A stretch of DNA of 64,000 nt from Enoplolaimus lenunculus. Its lineage: Eukaryota; Nematoda; Enoplea; Enoplida; Thoracostomopsidae. The stretch is taken from NCBI GenBank assembly GCA_030248215.1, contig JASANG010002608.1, forward strand, positions 186,001 through 250,000, read 5' to 3'. The notes under the pieces were generated by a model. The model was not told the origin of the DNA. It saw only the letters and a list, made by a program, of their open reading frames with translations, and made no database searches. How positions within the stretch are numbered: the stretch's first letter is position 1; every line of letters begins with the position of its first letter. A program made the translations under genes and the position numbers. This document shows positions 62,301 through 64,000 of this stretch, in pieces.

Positions 62301-62722
62301 CTCGGTTTGCGGTTATCTACTAATGATTTCTCAAGTATACATTCTTGTGCTTGAGCCTAAAGCAAAACTTCCGCTATCTGCAAACGGCAATTTCATAGCG
62401 TCAAATATATGTGTTTGAGAAAATAGTAAAATGACACAAAATTTAAAGCATAGAGCATAGTCACTTCATACACTAAACACGTTGCTTCAGCTACATACTA
62501 ACCCAGGTTTTAGACTTAGGCATATATGTAATCGTTTCTGGCGTACACAAATGCAGTAGCGACCCTTCAGATTTTAAATTTAGATCATATGCTCATGTTA
62601 CTTGTTGAAAGACGTACCAGCATTATTGCACTGCACCATGTAAGCAAACATCTGTCAAAATCATTACTAAACTTTTCACATGAAAACGTATCACGCAACT
62701 GCTGGAAACACCATGCTGCGCA
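39582..62722 (-). CDS. ego-2 (PTPN23): HD-PTP / PTPN23 orthologue (Bro1-V-PTP protein), 5' end outside window
   Basis: Exons in order: 62722-62618, 62356-62192, 61924-61799, 61527-61436, 61189-61110, 60883-60769, 60579-60514, 60082-59943, 59659-59568, 59255-59048, 58647-58493, 57993-57842, 52598-52405, 52100-51822, 51383-49167, 48591-48469, 48197-47953, 47343-47247, 46729-46665, 42501-42373, 41970-41765, 41427-41323, 40900-40701, 40312-39582. Every junction is GT/AG and phase-consistent, giving 2,028 residues in the window. The order Bro1 domain, V domain, low-complexity linker, PTP domain and a C-terminus 'DPFESIDPMWGLNK' matches human PTPN23, which ends 'DPLSLLDPLWTLNKT'. The family is an ESCRT-associated scaffold for endosomal sorting of receptors. 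Roughly the first 180 Bro1 residues are missing to the right. Numbering in related entries counts from the first residue in the window. The active site is degenerate. Confidence 0.93.
43874..43880 (+). promoter_or_regulatory. TATA-like box of the TTL gene
   Basis: TATAAAA 127 bases before the TTL start codon, in the right orientation. This is inferred from position only. Confidence 0.4.
43985..44000 (+). promoter_or_regulatory. 3' splice site just before the TTL start codon
   Basis: 'CCTGATTTCAG' ends at 43995, five bases before the ATG. In nematodes this spacing is common at spliced-leader acceptor sites; a cis-spliced 5' UTR exon is the alternative. Confidence 0.5.
44001..46040 (+). CDS. 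ttr: Transthyretin-like (TTL) secreted protein, complete, three exons
   Basis: Exons 44001-44172, 45195-45340 and 45924-46040, GT/AG borders, phases agreeing (a Gly codon is split at junction 1), 144 aa. Residues 1 to about 24 form a signal peptide ('FIILVCILTACDALG'). The mature part is a textbook nematode TTL domain: 'YKVRGQLICPSNPRKAANV', 'VKLVDEDDGPDPDD', 'SSDGSYSLDGTESEFTSI', 'LKIYHDCDDGIKPCQ', 'KIKIKLPERYI', and a terminal 'GRDCIH'. Four cysteines stand at the usual TTL positions. TTL proteins (PF01060) are secreted or surface proteins of nematodes; some have roles in apoptotic-cell recognition or host interaction, and this one's role is unknown. The gene lies antisense within an HD-PTP intron and has its own TATA-like box. 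Its first intron contains a MITE. The specific ttr orthologue cannot be named. Confidence 0.95.
44242..44434. mobile_element. MITE with CCTATTCACACGTGCAAG-type ends, copy 2, in TTL intron 1
   Basis: The left end 'CCCATTTCACACGTGAAAG' and the right end 'CTTGCACGTGTGAATAGG' are inverted copies of the ends seen at 25450-25720. No coding capacity. Confidence 0.65.
47677..47927. mobile_element. hAT-type MITE, second copy of the 35023 family
   Basis: The ends are TAGGAATGCGCC and GGCACATCCCTA. The flanks ATTTAATC and ATTAAATC are 8-bp target duplications with one difference. It is 251 bp, shorter than the 444-bp copy. It ends 19 bases from the donor (47952-47947) of an HD-PTP exon. Confidence 0.85.
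49167..51383 (-). other. Glutamine-rich linker exon of HD-PTP
   Basis: A single 2,217-nt exon encodes about 738 residues rich in Gln, Ser, Pro, Asn and Gly, with poly-Gln runs (up to about ten) concentrated at 49,860-50,300. It takes the place of the proline-rich region of vertebrate HD-PTP. Codons alternate CAA and CAG, so the runs are not a pure triplet expansion. The whole exon stays open and its borders fit in phase. Confidence 0.9.
53600..56800 (-). mobile_element. Decayed Polinton/Maverick remnant in an HD-PTP intron
   Basis: A fossil of a large self-synthesising DNA element, broken, with many breaks. Parts seen on the minus strand, in order: a retroviral-type integrase core (about 56790-56330); a Cys/His-containing segment of a kind I associate with Polintons (about 56010-55740, 'GLMYASCWGCSSDNPI'); and a capsid-related segment (55636-55343) with 'SFYFTLLSSAALKQFPYN' and 'WQVGLREIVYP', the pattern of the penton-like or F54H12.2-like Polinton protein. 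Unassigned basic frames follow at 54801-54403 and 54330-54139. No DNA polymerase, ATPase or protease was recognised. Terminal repeats were not found and both limits are approximate. It lies in the 52599-57841 intron on the gene's own strand and looks old. Confidence 0.65.
59272..59336. repeat. (AAT)n microsatellite
   Basis: About 20 AAT units with few interruptions, in the HD-PTP intron immediately upstream of the exon that starts at 59255. Confidence 0.95.
60514..62722 (-). other. Bro1 domain (C-terminal part) of HD-PTP
   Basis: Recognisable Bro1 landmarks run in order: 'MLAQAQECILEKSLVDNRKP', 'QVVDFYKQCSKALE', 'HYYHSIAYYQAAM', 'DVIIGKYENAKKENDFIYHE', and 'EISGPDIFGKLVPLSVHQSA' running into 'SLYSEEKAKLIREIV'. 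The last blocks are nearly the ALIX/HD-PTP consensus. Bro1 domains bind CHMP4/SNF7 of ESCRT-III. The N-terminal third is beyond the window; 62723-64000 shows no further exon that I could support. Confidence 0.92.
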
Positions 62723-64000
62723 CTGGAAATGAGTGCATGATATTTTCATTCCCTAAAACAAACGCTATTTTATTTTATAAAATGCCAAAATGAAAGCGAA
62801 CTCAATTAAACTTTTGCACACCATTTGAAATTTTCGCACATATTTAGCACACTGAGCTGTATCCTAAAGTTACTTTGATATACGTTAACTGTATGCGTTT
62901 TCATTACGTATGCTAAAAAATTGCTCACTCAGCTCGCACACTGAGATTTTTTATACACTTATTACGATTCGATACGTATATAATTTTTCTTATTAATGTA
63001 CATAAAAGTATAGATTCTATAAGTAAAAGTTGACAACTATCTCGCTGGAAATCAATCTGAATCTGACTCGGCAATGAAAAATAAAACGGTTGATTTTGAT
63101 TTTTTGCAACTCTTATCTAAGCTAAAAAGCGAAATAATTGGTTTATGGCGACACAACTACCAGCTGTATCAAAAATGATTGTTCCATATATGCCAAATAA
63201 TATAGAGCTTACACGTTCGGAATTTTACAATACCTTCATGATATACAACATAATAATTAGAACTTGTGGCGGCCGATTTGCAAAATGCGGAAAGTATATA
63301 CCTGGTCAGAAGGACATGACGGACGTACAATACAATATACGAGTGTGTAGTAGTTTTCGCGCTCGGTATATTATACACAACACAAAAACTATATTAATGT
63401 TCCAGTAATGATTTACGCTCAAACATGGACTTATCTTTTTCGCGCGCAGAGATAATTTTTTGTACACCTCAAGAAATATTTGAACCATTTTTCGCATGCA
63501 ACAAAATTTGAAAAAACTGGGCAGACACAATATATACTTGAACTGCTATTAGCACAGTCAGCATACGTCTTCTGACTCTAGTTCAAATTTCAATCCGAAA
63601 ACAAGAAACAAATTATTCAAAACGACAGTACAGATCAAAAATATTGGATTTAGCGCATAACAATGCTTGAAAATCTAACAGTCTGGAACCCGAAATAGAC
63701 CTTAACCGTAAAGATTTAAAACAAACTACAACACTGCAGACGCGAAACCAAATGATTCTCTCACCGCTTCATAATACAACTAGCAAATAAATATAACCAG
63801 TCGTAGTGGGACTACATTTATTGAGCGAAGCTCGAACACACGTAAGCAATTAAGGTAATATGCAAATTAGTTATTAGCTAACTATTTATTTGTCGGTTAT
63901 GGAGGTTTGTAAGCAATTTTCTCAGATCCTCGCACCCAAACACCCTTCAGTCACCCTAATAGTTATTGAAATAATTTAAAAAGTCCTAATTTTGTCTTGT
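62723..64000. other. Right-edge sequence, probably an HD-PTP intron
   Basis: AT-rich, with no exon recognisable as the earlier Bro1 region on the minus strand. An 87-codon plus-strand open frame (63145-63408) has no recognisable motif. Confidence 0.5.

Noticed and set aside
63145-63408. 87-codon plus-strand frame near the right edge
   Set aside because: No motif or signal recognised; the position fits an HD-PTP intron and the composition is AT-driven.

Overview
This window is nematode nuclear DNA. It is AT-rich, intron-rich and heavily loaded with small transposons. Two sequence facts point to a nematode: a complete transthyretin-like (TTL) secreted protein gene, a family largely confined to nematodes, and runs of the nematode telomere hexamer (TTAGGC, here as GCCTAA) scattered inside mobile elements. 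The long introns and low gene density suggest a large, repeat-rich genome; I cannot name the species.

Four protein genes could be reconstructed by joining exons with consistent GT-AG borders and reading phase. (1) A PDZ-domain protein on the minus strand has six exons from 23149 to 2683 and leaves the window at its 3' side. Its introns total about 18 kb and hold a tRNA-His(GTG) gene and many MITEs. (2) Methylmalonyl-CoA epimerase, minus strand, is complete in five exons (37277-34451), 158 aa, with a probable mitochondrial leader. (3) An HD-PTP/PTPN23 (EGO-2) orthologue, minus strand, has 24 exons (62722-39582), 2,028 residues in the window, with the start of its Bro1 domain beyond the right edge. 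Its parts in order are Bro1 domain, V domain, a very glutamine-rich linker, a PTP domain with a degenerate active site, and the conserved C-terminal tail. (4) A complete TTL gene, plus strand, three exons (44001-46040), 144 aa, is nested antisense inside one HD-PTP intron.

Layout: 1-23.2 kb, PDZ gene with transposon-filled introns; 23.2-34.4 kb, gene-poor and repeat-rich, with two weak small-gene candidates; 34.4-37.3 kb, epimerase; 37.3-39.6 kb, intergenic; 39.6-62.7 kb, HD-PTP, with the nested TTL gene at 44-46 kb and a decayed Polinton/Maverick in the 52.6-57.8 kb intron; 62.7-64 kb, probably the next HD-PTP intron.

The most noteworthy points are the loss of the catalytic residues in the HD-PTP phosphatase domain, the nested TTL gene, a non-autonomous transposon family with interstitial telomeric repeats in its body, and a piggyBac-type MITE with a tRNA-like internal segment that ends six bases from a splice donor. 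I found no evidence of a wholly new multi-gene system. The genes appear functionally independent: endosomal sorting scaffold, propionate metabolism, secreted TTL protein, PDZ scaffold.
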